DNA of 64,000 nt, from NCBI GenBank assembly GCA_019925795.1, contig CM034314.1, positions 96,281,264 through 96,345,263 of the forward strand, given 5' to 3'. Source of the DNA: Dendrobium chrysotoxum. Taxonomy: Eukaryota > Streptophyta > Magnoliopsida > Asparagales > Orchidaceae. Position 1 is the first letter of the stretch; each line of letters starts with the position of its first letter. Shown piece after piece: positions 1 through 12,000 of this stretch. The notes under the pieces are model-generated. The model did not search any database. It was given only the letters and a program-made list of their open reading frames with translations, and was not told the DNA's origin. The position numbers and the translations under genes were made by a program.

Positions 1-2160
1 GCCATGGGGAGCCAAAAAGGAACGTAGCCAGCTGCTAGGGCAGAAACCCTAGCAGAGCAAGCGGGAAAGCAGAAAGCATCGAGATATTTTGAGTGCTATA
101 TATTGATTAGATGGCTAGTTGAGATGGTCCTTCTCTTGATTTAGGGTTTAGGGTTGAAAAATAAAAAATTGATGATGCAAGAAAAGTCTAGAAATATCGA
201 AATGATTTGATTGAAGGAAGTCGAGATAGTAGTCTTTCGAAACATATAGGGTGAACTTAATGAACAAAATTTGATGATAGGGAGATTTCGGTTGCAACAA
301 AGAAGCTAATTAGCGGATATTAATCATCTATTTGACTACAGTTTTTTATGATTTTAGAAAATTGTATGATGAGAAATAATTTTATACAATCAAATATACC
401 AAAATACAGCTGCCCAAACATGCACATTGAGACTATCTTAATGGATAATATTCTGTCTATTAATTTCAGTCAGATCAAATGCCCTATTTGTAAGGGCACA
501 ATTATCATCCCCAAATGCCAACAATTCATTTATATATTTATATATATATGCTAAATTTGCATTAAATTAAATATAATATAAATGATTTATATAATACATT
601 TATCTTAAAATAAATATAATAAATTTAGAGTTCATCAAGAATATTTTTTTATCAGAACATCTAGATTCAAACTTTTCCATTTTCAAATTTATTTTTTGAT
701 AAAAAGACCAACATGGCCTACAATTAATTAAAATTTTGTATGTCACATGTTAGGCACATGTTAAGTGCAAGCTGAAATTGGGTAAATCAATTTAAATTAA
801 AATATTATAATATATTTATATTCAAACTTAAAATCAACATCATGTATTACATGAAATTAGCCATCAAATTAAATTATCTGTATAATAGGGGCGTCAAAAT
901 GGGTTGACAGGTCTGATTCGAGTTTGACTTGAAATTGACCTAACCCAAATCTCACCCATTTAATAAATGAGTTGAAAGACTAACCCGAACCCGACATACT
1001 AGCAACCCAAATAACTCAAGCAAACCCATTAACCTGTTTTGATTAATTTTTTTTATAACTAGTTAACTAAATATTTTTAAAAAAAATTGATAAAAAAATT
1101 AGATAATACCCACATGAAAAAAATATTAAACGGATCAATTTCAAGTAAAAAAATAAATTCATGAGTCAACTTGAACCCAACCTATTTAATAAACGGGTCA
1201 AAAAATCCTACCCATTTATTTAACGAGTCAATCTAATCTCAATTTTTTTGGGACAATTCACGCAATTGACAAGTCGGGTCATTTATTGATACTCCTATTA
1301 TATAAATATTTTCATAATTCAGTACTAAAGCCCTACATGGGGTCTTGGTTGGGTACCCATTTGGTACTCATGCTCTGCGCATGCGGGCTTCGCCCACCCA
1401 CGCCCATATATGGTGACTTTCGGGATGACATACCTACCCATACCCACCCACTTTCCACTCTTTGAACGCAATCTGCCACGGACTGACAGCCTTCAGTACT
1501 GCGCATTACATAGTAAGAATTGAGATAACATATGACATACAGTGATTAACAATATAAATTAATTTATCCCCCGATGTTGAGTATCCACCCATGAGATCAT
1601 GGACATACCCATATGGGTGTGGGTATTAATACCCAATGCTGGGCTCTGTTCAGTACCATTCAAAAAAATAGTTTTTTTTTAACAAAATTATCTCTCAAGT
1701 AAAATAAAATATGTTATATGATACTAAAATAAAAAAAGCTTCAAATGTTACCTCTCAAAATAATGTATAGTAGTTTGGTCAATCATTTTTATAATTTATA
1801 ATTATATAATATAGAATTTTTAAGAGAGCGACGTGTCACACGTCTGCTGCTTCCTGTAGTGATACGCTGCAACTTATTTATTGCCGTGATCCTGTGAAGT
1901 TGGCGTATCATATATTCTTACAGGTGGAGAGATGGCGAAGAATGCCAGAGAGCTATTTGTATTTAATGCCATAATTTAGTTCGTTGTATGTTGTATTGGG
2001 AGAATAGCGTGTAAGTTTTGATCTCTAAGGTCATCTCAAACCAAAAGTGAATCCAGTGTTTGCCATCCACCGTGAGCTCCAACCGAACCGAACATAAAAT
2101 CGATATCGCACTGTTCACAAACGCCATCTCTCTCTCCCTCTCTCTCTATAGCACTCCATT
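1..2160. other. AT-rich flank without a recognised gene
   Basis: No coding region with recognisable similarity was found. A tandem plant telomere-type box (ttagggtttaggg, 141-153) is present. Such boxes are common in plant promoters, but no gene is seen to attach it to. A degenerate TIR element lies at 887-1297. The stretch at 1330-1640 is rich in ACCCA/TACCCA motifs. The rest is unstructured AT-rich DNA lying 3' of the channel gene. Confidence 0.5.
887..1297. mobile_element. Degenerate TIR/MITE-like element rich in ACCC motifs
   Basis: The left end reads AGGGGCGTCAAAATGGGT. The reverse complement of the right end reads AGGAGTATCAATAAATGACC, so the termini are weakly inverted. The interior is full of AACCCGAACCC-type motifs. 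A related but diverged element lies at 43009-43329. This layout resembles non-autonomous DNA transposons common in plant intergenic DNA. The superfamily is not assigned because the target-site duplication is ambiguous in the AT-rich flank. Confidence 0.4.
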
Positions 2161-2260
2161 GATGGTGTCCAATCAGTCAAAAAGTGTCCTGTATGCTAAG
2201 AAAACATAGCAGAAACCATGGTAGGCATTCACCTAATCCCCAGCTCCAATGGGCCAATTT

Positions 2261-2347
2261 TTTTTTTTTTGGACAGTTAGGAGATTCGAGCCCCGGATGA
2301 GATAGGAGGAATGCATTTCGTCGACCACTCGGCCACAGACCCAATCT
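2261..2347 (-). mobile_element. Short tRNA-derived SINE in the 3' UTR region of the channel gene
   Basis: On the minus strand the unit begins AGATTGGGTCTGTGGCCGAG and ends in a run of about a dozen A. It carries a tRNA-like A box (GTGGCCGAGTGG, within 2321-2336) and a B box close to GGTTCGANTCC (GGCTCGAATCT, 2282-2292). It is flanked by a perfect 14-bp target-site duplication, caatgggccaattt, at 2247-2260 and 2348-2361. The body is only about 75 bp, so it is either a very short SINE or a bare tRNA-like head (Ser/Leu-like by its A box). It lies about 58 bp past the stop codon, in the same orientation as the gene, so it is probably transcribed in the 3' UTR. Confidence 0.78.
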
Positions 2348-2418
2348 CAATGGGCCAATTTCTTCTACCCCGAAAAACAAGGCAGGCATCAATAATACTA
2401 CCACAAGTAAACAAAGTT

Positions 2419-3027
2419 TTACAGTCTGTCCTTACTGGACACTTCATTGTTCTTATCTTTGACAGGAGAAGAAGAAGGTGGTCTATTTGCATTAGAAGCC
2501 GCCCCTACTTCCTGTACATCAATAGTAGCAGGAGACTGCTCTTTCACTTCCTCAATAGGCAGTGTTCTCCTTGAGCCTTGCAGAGCTACACCAAGTACAA
2601 TGTTATCTTCAAATGATGGTCCAGCTGGAGCAGTGGGTTTGCCATCTACCTGCTCATTTACATATTCAGATACATCTGCAGACTTATGGTCACCTGATTT
2701 AGTTATTGAATGTGATGAAGGCGTTATTTGATCTTCATTTGGTCTGTTCGCTGAGGCTCTGGCCTTCCTGGAGGCTTTTGTTGTATGATCTTCATTTGGT
2801 TGCCCTGTCAGACGAGGCTTAGTCTTTTCGTCGCTGTTGATTCTTGAAGCAGGCTCTACTAGAAGGAATGGACGGTCGGTTGTAGCAGCGCGAGTGAGGA
2901 TGGTTTCTGCATAAGGGATGTTCTCGAGGGTGGTGTCAGCATATATTTTATGAACTGTGCGAATTGGTGTTGCGAGCCTGGCTCGGTGATGACTTACGAC
3001 TCTCAGTAGATCCTGTAAGACGGCTTC
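2419..3027 (-). CDS. Channel gene, coding exon 12 (last)
   Basis: Encodes residues 418-619, beginning EAVLQDLLRVVSHHRARLAT, the segment that follows the MscS domain in MSL2/3. The remaining tail is hydrophilic, with a PNEDH/PNEDQ internal repeat and a Ser/Pro-rich end, and finishes SSKDRL before TAA (2421-2419). The acceptor reads gtaagcag/GAAGCC on the minus strand. Confidence 0.9.
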   Translation of the reverse strand, partial: EAVLQDLLRVVSHHRARLATPIRTVHKIYADTTLENIPYAETILTRAATTDRPFLLVEPASRINSDEKTKPRLTGQPNEDHTTKASRKARASANRPNEDQITPSSHSITKSGDHKSADVSEYVNEQVDGKPTAPAGPSFEDNIVLGVALQGSRRTLPIEEVKEQSPATIDVQEVGAASNANRPPSSSPVKDKNNEVSSKDRL

Positions 3028-6000
3028 CTGCTTACATTTTCAAAGAGATCAAATAAACTAATGTGATTGGATAAGTTTGATTGATCAAATATGAAGGTAA
3101 AATAATTTTTTTTAAAAGAGATTCTATTAACCACTGATTAATCTTATATTTTTACAAGTTTGATGAATAGATAGTCCTCCCAAAAAAAATTGATAAGTCT
3201 TGTAATGTGAACCATAATAAAAAAGGTAGAAAAAAGGATCAAAATGATCTATTGACTCTTTATGAAAGATCAAAATGATCCTCAATTATATTAAAAGATT
3301 ATTTTGATCTCTCAACTCTTTAAAGAGGAACCAAAATAATCTAAAGAGGAACCAAAATAATCCCACCATAAGACTATTTTGATTCCTTTTTAAAGACTTG
3401 AAAGACTAAAATGATCCTTTAATATAATTGGAGATTATTTTGATTCTCTATAAAGAGTTAATTGATCATTTTGATCATTTTCCCTTCTGAATATTGTATA
3501 AAGCAATCAATATGAAAATAATATTAAAAAGAAGATGGTCATTTTCTCCTACAAGTAGAAAATTCCATATATATATTTATATCAATTATTTGGGGTTTAG
3601 AGCTGATTGTATGAATGCCCTAAAACAGTACTTGAAAAGTATTCACTTATTCTCCATATACTAATTAAATTTTGTAGGTCCAACAGTGAAGTTTTCAGAC
3701 TCTATTCGGCTCTTCAAGCCTACCAACGTAGAGTTCAACCGCCAGCTTAATAATTCAATATTTATTACAACAAAATACCCTTGGTCAAAACTACTCTCTC
3801 CTACAAGTAAAACCAAAAAGATGGGCAATGAGAGGAAATAAGAGAGACAGATAGAGAATGGGGACTAGGGTTGGCATGCAGATTATTATGGTCGTCAATT
3901 TTGATGGCTACAGCTCAATGTTAGCAAAAATTGCTACGAAACCAATTGAATTTTTTTGTTTATACTGATTTCAAGAATTTCAATTCAATCTCAACAGTTT
4001 TGACAAAGGTTTGGAATAAATTTAGGAGTTTCACCCAAAACTCACAAATTTTAAACAAAATTCGCTCTATGTCTTGAACAATCATCAATATTTTATCACT
4101 AAAGCGTACCAGACTTCAATTGTTATAACATAAACTTTGAAACCAATAAAACCACATAATACAACCACATAATTATTGAAATTAAGGCTTCTGCGATGAA
4201 ATTGAAACCAAAATTGAAATCTAATTTTAAAGGCAGGGAGGTTAAAGGAAAAACGAATAGATTTATATCAATTTATCAATTTGTTGCATTATCTATCAGT
4301 TATGGAGAGAGAGAAATAATCAAAGGTTTAATGAAAATTGGGCTAATCCATCAACTGTGATTAATTCTGTGAAGTATGCTACAAGGCTAAAGGTTTCCAA
4401 GTGGAAAGTTATTGATTTGATCAAAGGGACTTTCCCTGTCTTTTTTTTCATGAAGATTGGGTACTGTTCATTATTTTCCTCTTCTTTCTTCTCCTGGACA
4501 AGGATGAGTGAAGCCAACTAAGTATCTTTTTCCTCCTTTGGAGGGTCGTATTGGCAACCGAGGAATCTATATCTGAGGGTTCTTTTGAAATTTATTTTAG
4601 CCACTATAGTGCAGTTCTTGTGCCAACCGAAGACTTCACGGATGGCCTTGAGACGACTGGAGATCATGTATGCTGGGTTAATCGACTTGGTGGCAAGGAA
4701 ATCCATATGGTTGGCTTATGATCAACTAAGTCCAGTAGCTTGTTTTTTACTATCTTTCTCAAGATCTCTGTTTTATTAGTTTTATTTGTTTTATTCGGTA
4801 ATCTTGTTTATTGTGTTAATGCTAGGGCATCCTCTGGAGGGTTGCGTTAGGTAGTCGACAGCCAGCGTAAAACTTGTCGAATAATAATGACATGAATTCT
4901 TTAAGAAATTGTATTAATGCTAGGGTGTCTCCTGGAAGCGACGCGCTTTATGGCCTGAATACAGTGACAACTGTGCAAGGGCCACTGCACCGGCGCCCGG
5001 GTGCAGTGTTAAATAGGCAAGCATTTCCACATCAAGGACGGATGTGGGCAAAGAAGCTAGTCCATGAAACTAAAATTAGGATATGAACTTGGAATATAAG
5101 TTCTCTTATAGGAAAATTAATAGAATTAATAGATATTATAATTCATAGGAAGAGAAATATTCTGTGCATTCAAGAAACTAAATGGGTTGGAGAGAAGACT
5201 AAGGAGATTGATAGTTTAGGGCTTAAACTTTGGTATTTTGGTAGAAGTCGTACTAGGAATGGTGTATGTGTGATTATAGATAAGAGTTTGAAGGATAATG
5301 TTATAAAAATTAATAGAATTGGAGATATAATTATGGCTTTAAAGATTGTTAATATTATAAGTGCTTATGCTCCTCAAGTAGGTTTAGATATGGGTTCAAA
5401 ATTAAAATTTTGGAATGACTTAAAAGAATTAATAAAAAAAATACATCTTGAAGAAAGAGTTTTTATTGGAGGAGATTTAAATAGATATGTTGGTAGAGAG
5501 GTAGATGATTTTAAAAGCATTCATGATAATTATGGGTTTGGAACGACAAATAAAGGTGATAAGACCATATTAGATTTTTGTTTAGCTTATAATTTTTTAA
5601 TTGCTAATACCTTATTTAAGAAAAGGAATGAGCATCTCATCACTTATAAAAATGAATATAGTACAACTCAGATTGATTGTTTTCTTATAAGAAAATCAGA
5701 TCGTTTAGATCGTAAAGATTATAAAATTATTCTGAGTGAAAATTTATGTACCAAACATCGATTATTAGTTTTAAACTTTAAGATAAATGACAGAAAATAA
5801 AAAATAAAGTAAAACGATATTCTAGGATTAGATGTGGGCATTTAAAGAATATTCACAAAAAAATTTTTGAAAGTAAGATTTTAGATCTTAAGATTTTGTC
5901 TGTGCATGAGGAAACTAATGTTATGTAGAAAAAAGTGGCTAGTGATATTAAGAATATTATAAAAGATGTGCTTGGAGTATTAAAGGGAAAAACTTCTAAT

Positions 6001-9000
6001 AATAAAAATAGTTAATGGTGGAATCCAAATGTGCAAGAAAATATTAAAAATAAATTATGTACCAAATATCGATTATTAGTTTTAGACTTTAAGATAAATG
6101 ACAGAAAATAAAAAATAAAGTAAAACGATATTCTAGGATTACATGGGGGCATTTAAAGAATATTAACAAAAATATTTTTGTGAGTAAGATTTTAGATCTT
6201 AAGATTTTATCTGTGCATGAGGAAGTTAATGTTATGTAGGAAAAAATGGCTAGTGATATTAAAAATATTATAAAAGATGTGCTTGGAGTATCAAAAGAAA
6301 AAACTTCTAATAGTAAAAATAATTGGTGGTGAAATTTAAATGTGCAAGAAAAGATTAAAAATAAGTTATGTACCAAATATCCATTATTAGTTTTAGACTT
6401 TAAGATAAATGACAGAAAATAAAAAATAAAATAAAACGATATTCTAAGATTAGATGGGGGCATTTAAAGAATATTAATAAAAATATTTTTGTAAGATTTT
6501 AGATCTTAAGATTTTGTCTGTGCACGAGGAAGCTAATGTTATGTAGGAAAAAGTGGCTAGTGATATTAAGAATATTGTAAAAGATGTGCTTCGAGTATCA
6601 AAGGGAAAAACTCCTAATAGTAAAAATAGTTGGTGGTGGAATCCAAATGTGCAAGAAAAGATTAAAAATAAGAAGATTTGTTATAAAAATTGGTTTAATT
6701 ATAAAAATTCTGATAATAGGGAAAGATATAAAGAGACACGTAAGGAATCTAAGAAAGCATTATGCGATGCAAAGATCCTAGCTTTTAGTGATTTATATAA
6801 TAAATTAGATACTAAGGAGTGAGAAAGATATATGTATAAGTTAGCCAAACAAAGAGATAAGAGTAGTAAGGATTTAGTTCAAGTGAAGTGTATTAAGGAT
6901 GAAGATCAAAAAGTACTTTTCTTAGAAGATGATATTCAACAAAGGTGGATGAGATATTTTGCTAAACTTTTTAATGAATAATGTGAAAATACAATTGACT
7001 GTAGTGACCTTAGCATCCTAAATGAAAATAAAGATTTCTATTTTTATTGGCACATTAGTAAAACCGAAATTAGAGATGCTTTAAAGATAATGAAGGGTGG
7101 AAAAGCTGTTGGACCTGATGATATTTCAATAGAGGTATGGATATGCTTAGGAGATGAAGGAATTTCTTGGCTTGCTAAAATTTTTAATACTATTTTGAAG
7201 ACTAAAAAGATGCCAGATGAGTGGAGAATGAGTGTGTTAATTCTTATTTTTAAGAATAAAGGTGATGCACAAGATTATGCGAATTATAGAGGAATTAAGT
7301 TAATGTGTCATACTTTAAAACTATGGGAGCGAGTTATAGAGCATAGGTTGCGGCGTGATACTAATGTTTCTCAAAATCAATTTGGATTCATGCCGGGTAG
7401 GTCTACTATGGAAGCCATACATTTATTGTGAGGTTTGATGGAGAAATATAGAGAGAATAAGGAGGATCTACATACGATATTTATTGATTTAGAAAAAGCA
7501 TATGATAAAGTTCCAAGAGAAGTGCTATGGAGAGTTCTTGAAAAGAAAGGAGTTAATTACGCTTATATTCAAATCTTTAAAGTTATGTATGCAGGAGCTA
7601 TTATTTGTGTTCAAACACAAGATGGTTTGACCAGGTATTTTCCTATTTTGGTTGGATTATATTAGGATCAGCCTTAAGCCCATATCTTTTTGCTTTAGTC
7701 ATGGATGTTCTCACTCGACATTTGCAAGAGGATGTACCTTGGTGTATGCTTTTTGCTGATGATATTCTTCTTGTTGATAAGATTAGAGAGGGAGTTGAAG
7801 GTAAACTTGAATTATGGAGGTCAACCTTAGAGTCTAAAGGTTTTCGCTTAAGTAGATCTAAAACGGAATATTTGGAGTGTAATTTTAATAGTAATAGACC
7901 TAGTGAGGGGATTGTGACTTTGGGCGATCAAGTCATTAATAAGAGTTCATGTTTTAGATATCTTAGATCTATTGTTCAGAGTGATGGTGAAATAGATGGG
8001 GATATTATCAGCAGAATTCAAGTTGGATGGTTGAAGTGGAGGATTGCATCAGGCCTGTTGTGTGATAGAAAAGTCCCCCTCAAACTTAAGGAAAAATTCT
8101 ATAAGATGGTGGTGAGACATGCAATGATTTATGGTGCAGAATGTTGGCCATTAAAAGAGAAGCATAATGCTAAGTGTTGCAGAGATGAGGATGCTTAGGT
8201 GGATGAGTGGCTTTACCCTTAGAGATAGGATACGAAATGAGCATATGATGGGGATATCAGATCAAACATCAGATCATGGAAGGTTTATCACTGACGTGGC
8301 AAACGATCTACGACCACGATTGAGCTGATGCACTTTTGAGTTGTATTATGTATTTGTATTTTAGTAGTTATGTTGTATTTGTTTTATTTTATTTTTCATT
8401 TATACCCTTACTTAAGGGAGGTCGTATGTAAGCCCTAAGGGCATTAGTGTCCTTTGCTTTTGAGTCCTTTGTATCAAGGCTATTTATAGCCCTCATGTTT
8501 TCTTTTGTTGGTTAATGAAGAATAGAAAGAAAAATTCCAGCACTTGTATTCTCTTTTGTTTGAGAGTTTGAGAGAGTTGTGGAAGAGCCTAGGAGAGGCA
8601 AGCGTAGTACCCAACAGTGGCCTTCAGGCGCTCTTGGTTTTCCCTATCTTTTTCTTCTTCCCCACCCGCCGGCCCCAAGCCTCCATCTCTTCCCTAGCAG
8701 TTGCCGGCCTCCCCCCCCCCCCCCCCCCCCCCACCCCACCCCACCCCACCCCATCAAATCGAGCCCAATTCCCTCCACCATCCCACGGCCATCCAAGCAC
8801 CACCCGCACACCACCAAGCCGCCGTTCCATCTCCCTCCAACCACCACCTCAATTCCCCTCAATCTCCCACATAACCCTAACACATATTCCTAACCTAGCC
8901 GTCAGCCCCTTACCCGAACCCAAGCAAGCCGCCGGCCTCACCCCCTTTCCCTTTCCCCTTCTTAATTTGGTTTCCTAATTAGATTGGTGTCAATTTAGGA

Positions 9001-12000
9001 AGAATTTGAAATTCAAATTCATATTGAATTTGAATTCAAACACTTTTCTAATTTACTAATCTATTTTTGAAAAGATTTATCCATCAAATCCAAATCAAAT
9101 TCTGATTGAATCTGATTTATTCCCCTCTCCCAAATTAAGATCTCCTAATTAAGCAACCTAATAATTACTTACCTAAATTTCCCTCCTCTCTTCTATACCG
9201 CCGGCCCCCTCTCTCCTATCCGCCCCTCTTCTCTCTCCAATTCCCTCCATCCCCCATTAATTACCCTAGGAATTAAACTTAGACTTAATTCCTTTCCCTC
9301 CAATTTGGAAATCTGAAATCTATTTCAGATTTTTAAGTTGTCCTCAAACCCTAACTCCCCAAATTTTGAACCTAATCTCCCCCAAGCTCCTCACCATGGC
9401 CGGCCACCCGCTCTTCTTTCCTTTACTTGAATTTTGAAGAGAGAGACCTCTCTTCTTTCAAGGGAACCAACAAGGACAGCAAGAAGAACATCCTCCCCTC
9501 ATTTCAACAAAGCAAGATCGATGCATGGCCAATCCCGAAGTTGATTTCGGCTACGCCTACGACGAGCGAGGTTTCGTCCACATCCTCTATTCAACCTTCT
9601 TTGATGTCAATCCGAAGACCGATCACATCGTTGAAGAATACGTAGAGCGCATCCTGGATGCCCTTGTTGAAGCCATTGAAGAACAGTTGGGCAGCGTACA
9701 GTGGCACATCACCCCCGGTTTCCAATAAGGGTGAACTTCTACCCCTTATTCACTTATCTTCTAATTCACTAACCTTGTAGGTGTTGATTGAATCGTAAAG
9801 AATCGTGCTCCGCTAAATGCCAATGCTTAGTAAACGTAGGAATTGAGTTTCACTTTTTTTGTACTAATCTTATTGTTAGCGTAGGAATTCTGTTGAAAGT
9901 CTACTTAATTTGCATGTCATCGAAATTCTATATTATTTGTGTTGGTTAAGTTCTTTCATGTGATTTGGCCTAAACGAACGTGACCGCTCTTACGTTTTAT
10001 CTTGTCATTTGGATTAGCTAATAAAAATAATTGCTCTTGTTCTTTTCAATCCATGCAAATTCTTGTCACATACGTTTAAAAGCACGGTAGTCCTACATCA
10101 GCATATACGTGAAAAGGTTGAAGTAGCTCCGGTGGAAGATAAGATTAGAGAGAGTCGCCTTAGATGGTTTGGTCACATAAAACGGTGGCCTTCCGATGAC
10201 CCGGTTAGGAAAGTAGAGGTATTAGATTTGACTTATGTTAAGAAAGGTATAGGTAGACCTAAAAAGACTTGGTTAGAAAATATTAGAAATGATCTTTCTT
10301 TATTAGATTTAAACGAGAATTTAACTTTTAACAGAACACAATGGAGAAAAAGGATTCATGTAGCCGACTCCACGTAGTGGGATAAAGGCTTGATGTTGTT
10401 GATGTTGATGGTATTCTTGTTTATTGGCTGCCTTCATGTTGTTCTTTAAGTTTTTTGTAATTGTTTCTTTGTAACCTTTTTGTCATTTATAAAATGGGCT
10501 TAGCCCCAAAATTTTGCCCAAAAATAAAAGCTGGGGTGGGGGGCTGTCAGCTTCCACTTTAGTAGATCTGTAACTAAATATGGGTTAAATATTTGTTCTG
10601 AACATTATGAACTACCCTAAATAAGAAGGTTAAGAGAATCCTAACTGGTATTTAATAAAAAAGTAAAGCCTACGATCCGCAATAAGTAGAAAAAACAACA
10701 TATATAGTGATAGTGTTCTAACATAAATGTGACATTCTAAATTTCAATTGTTTATAATATGAGCAACTTCAACTGTTGTTGTGTCACCGCAGCCATCTGT
10801 TTATTTATGCATATATGATAGAATAGCAAGAAACTCTTTATATGGCACATCATGCATGTTCAAAATGATTGCACTAATAGAGCTAAGTTTTGGAAAGAAA
10901 AATGATACGAGGAAATTTGCAGATTTGGCTGTGCCCATTTTAATACTCAAGAAATCAATTCTATTACCTTGACACAGAGATACTCTTCAAAACGTGAAGT
11001 CTTTACAAAGCAAGAGACAAGAATCTGCAAATATTATCCAAGAATATAAAATTAGAGAACTCATATAAAAAGATAGCAGTCCTAGTAATTTTTTAAAATT
11101 AACACAAAACTTAAATCCATTATCTACTACCTGCACAATTCAAATGTGAAATTTGTGAAGAAGATGATTCAGGCATAAAAGTTAGTGATGAATGTTAAAT
11201 CTAATGTCTAAAGTGAAAATGTAAAAACCTCAACAAAATTGACGACTGAGGCTCATGTGATGGTTGCTTGGATTAAGATGAAAAAGGATTTCAAGGAACT
11301 AATGTGACATTTATAAGAAAAAACATCAACTAAAAGGCCCATTGTTTTAAAAGGCATTTTTTAGGCTTGCAAGGGCTCGCCTTTGGAGCAGAAGACGGTA
11401 AAATTACAGTAGGATGATCAGGATAATTGTTTGGCCACTGAGGTGTATGCCCCCATAAGCCGAGACATCATCCCAAGTGTCCATGGCTTGCCTTTTACAC
11501 TATGTTAATAGGGTAACAAATCTATTATATAACTTTAATAAAATTACACAACTACTAAATTGTATCCTATTTTTTTCCCACAAATAACTTCCTCTAAAAA
11601 ATTACTCAATAAGTATTTGAGTGCATTCTTTATGTCTATATTCATAAATAATACAAAGTTAAACTGAACCCTATAGTTCTCAAATATATATATATATATA
11701 TATATATATTACCTCACTCAAAAAGAGTAGAAGTATTATCATCCTATCACTAAAAGACTGAATTACCTCAAAGGTGAAAAATCAAAATTATTTTCCAAAC
11801 TCATCTTCATTGGGAGAACCTTAATTGGAAGATAAATTTAATGAATCCTCCATCTTTCATCTTGAAATCCCTAGACACATCCCAACAAATTCAAGCATAG
11901 TACCGCTTCAGGCCTATACAAAAAAGAATAAGCCCAACCAAAATCTCCAATAAAATCAAGACTTAGAACAATTATCAAGTGATAATGATCTCTCATCACT

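Larger units (their letters stand above)
4814..10409 (+). mobile_element. RTE-clade LINE, near full length, split by a solo LTR
   Basis: The element contains an AP-endonuclease region (5055-5800), reverse-transcriptase blocks (7090-8200) and a C-terminal block (10107-10377). It ends in a short TTG/TTGATG tail instead of poly-A, as RTE elements do. The flanks carry a 17-bp target-site duplication with one mismatch, ggtaWtcttgtttattg, at 4797-4813 and 10410-10426. Removing the solo LTR (8246-10100) and one TSD copy leaves about 3.7 kb, near the size expected for a complete element. Stops, frameshifts and a 311-bp tandem triplication make it inactive. It sits in intron 11, antisense to the channel gene. 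Second and shorter copies lie at 12447, 19730, 37488 and 37734. Confidence 0.85.

Noticed and set aside
8544..8978. Proline-rich and glycine-rich open frames on both strands
   Set aside because: They cross the poly-C tract inside the solo LTR, are mutually overlapping and have no family resemblance.
11342..11507. Possible MITE with ttaaaaggc...gccttttac ends
   Set aside because: The ends are short, and neither a target-site duplication nor a second copy was found.
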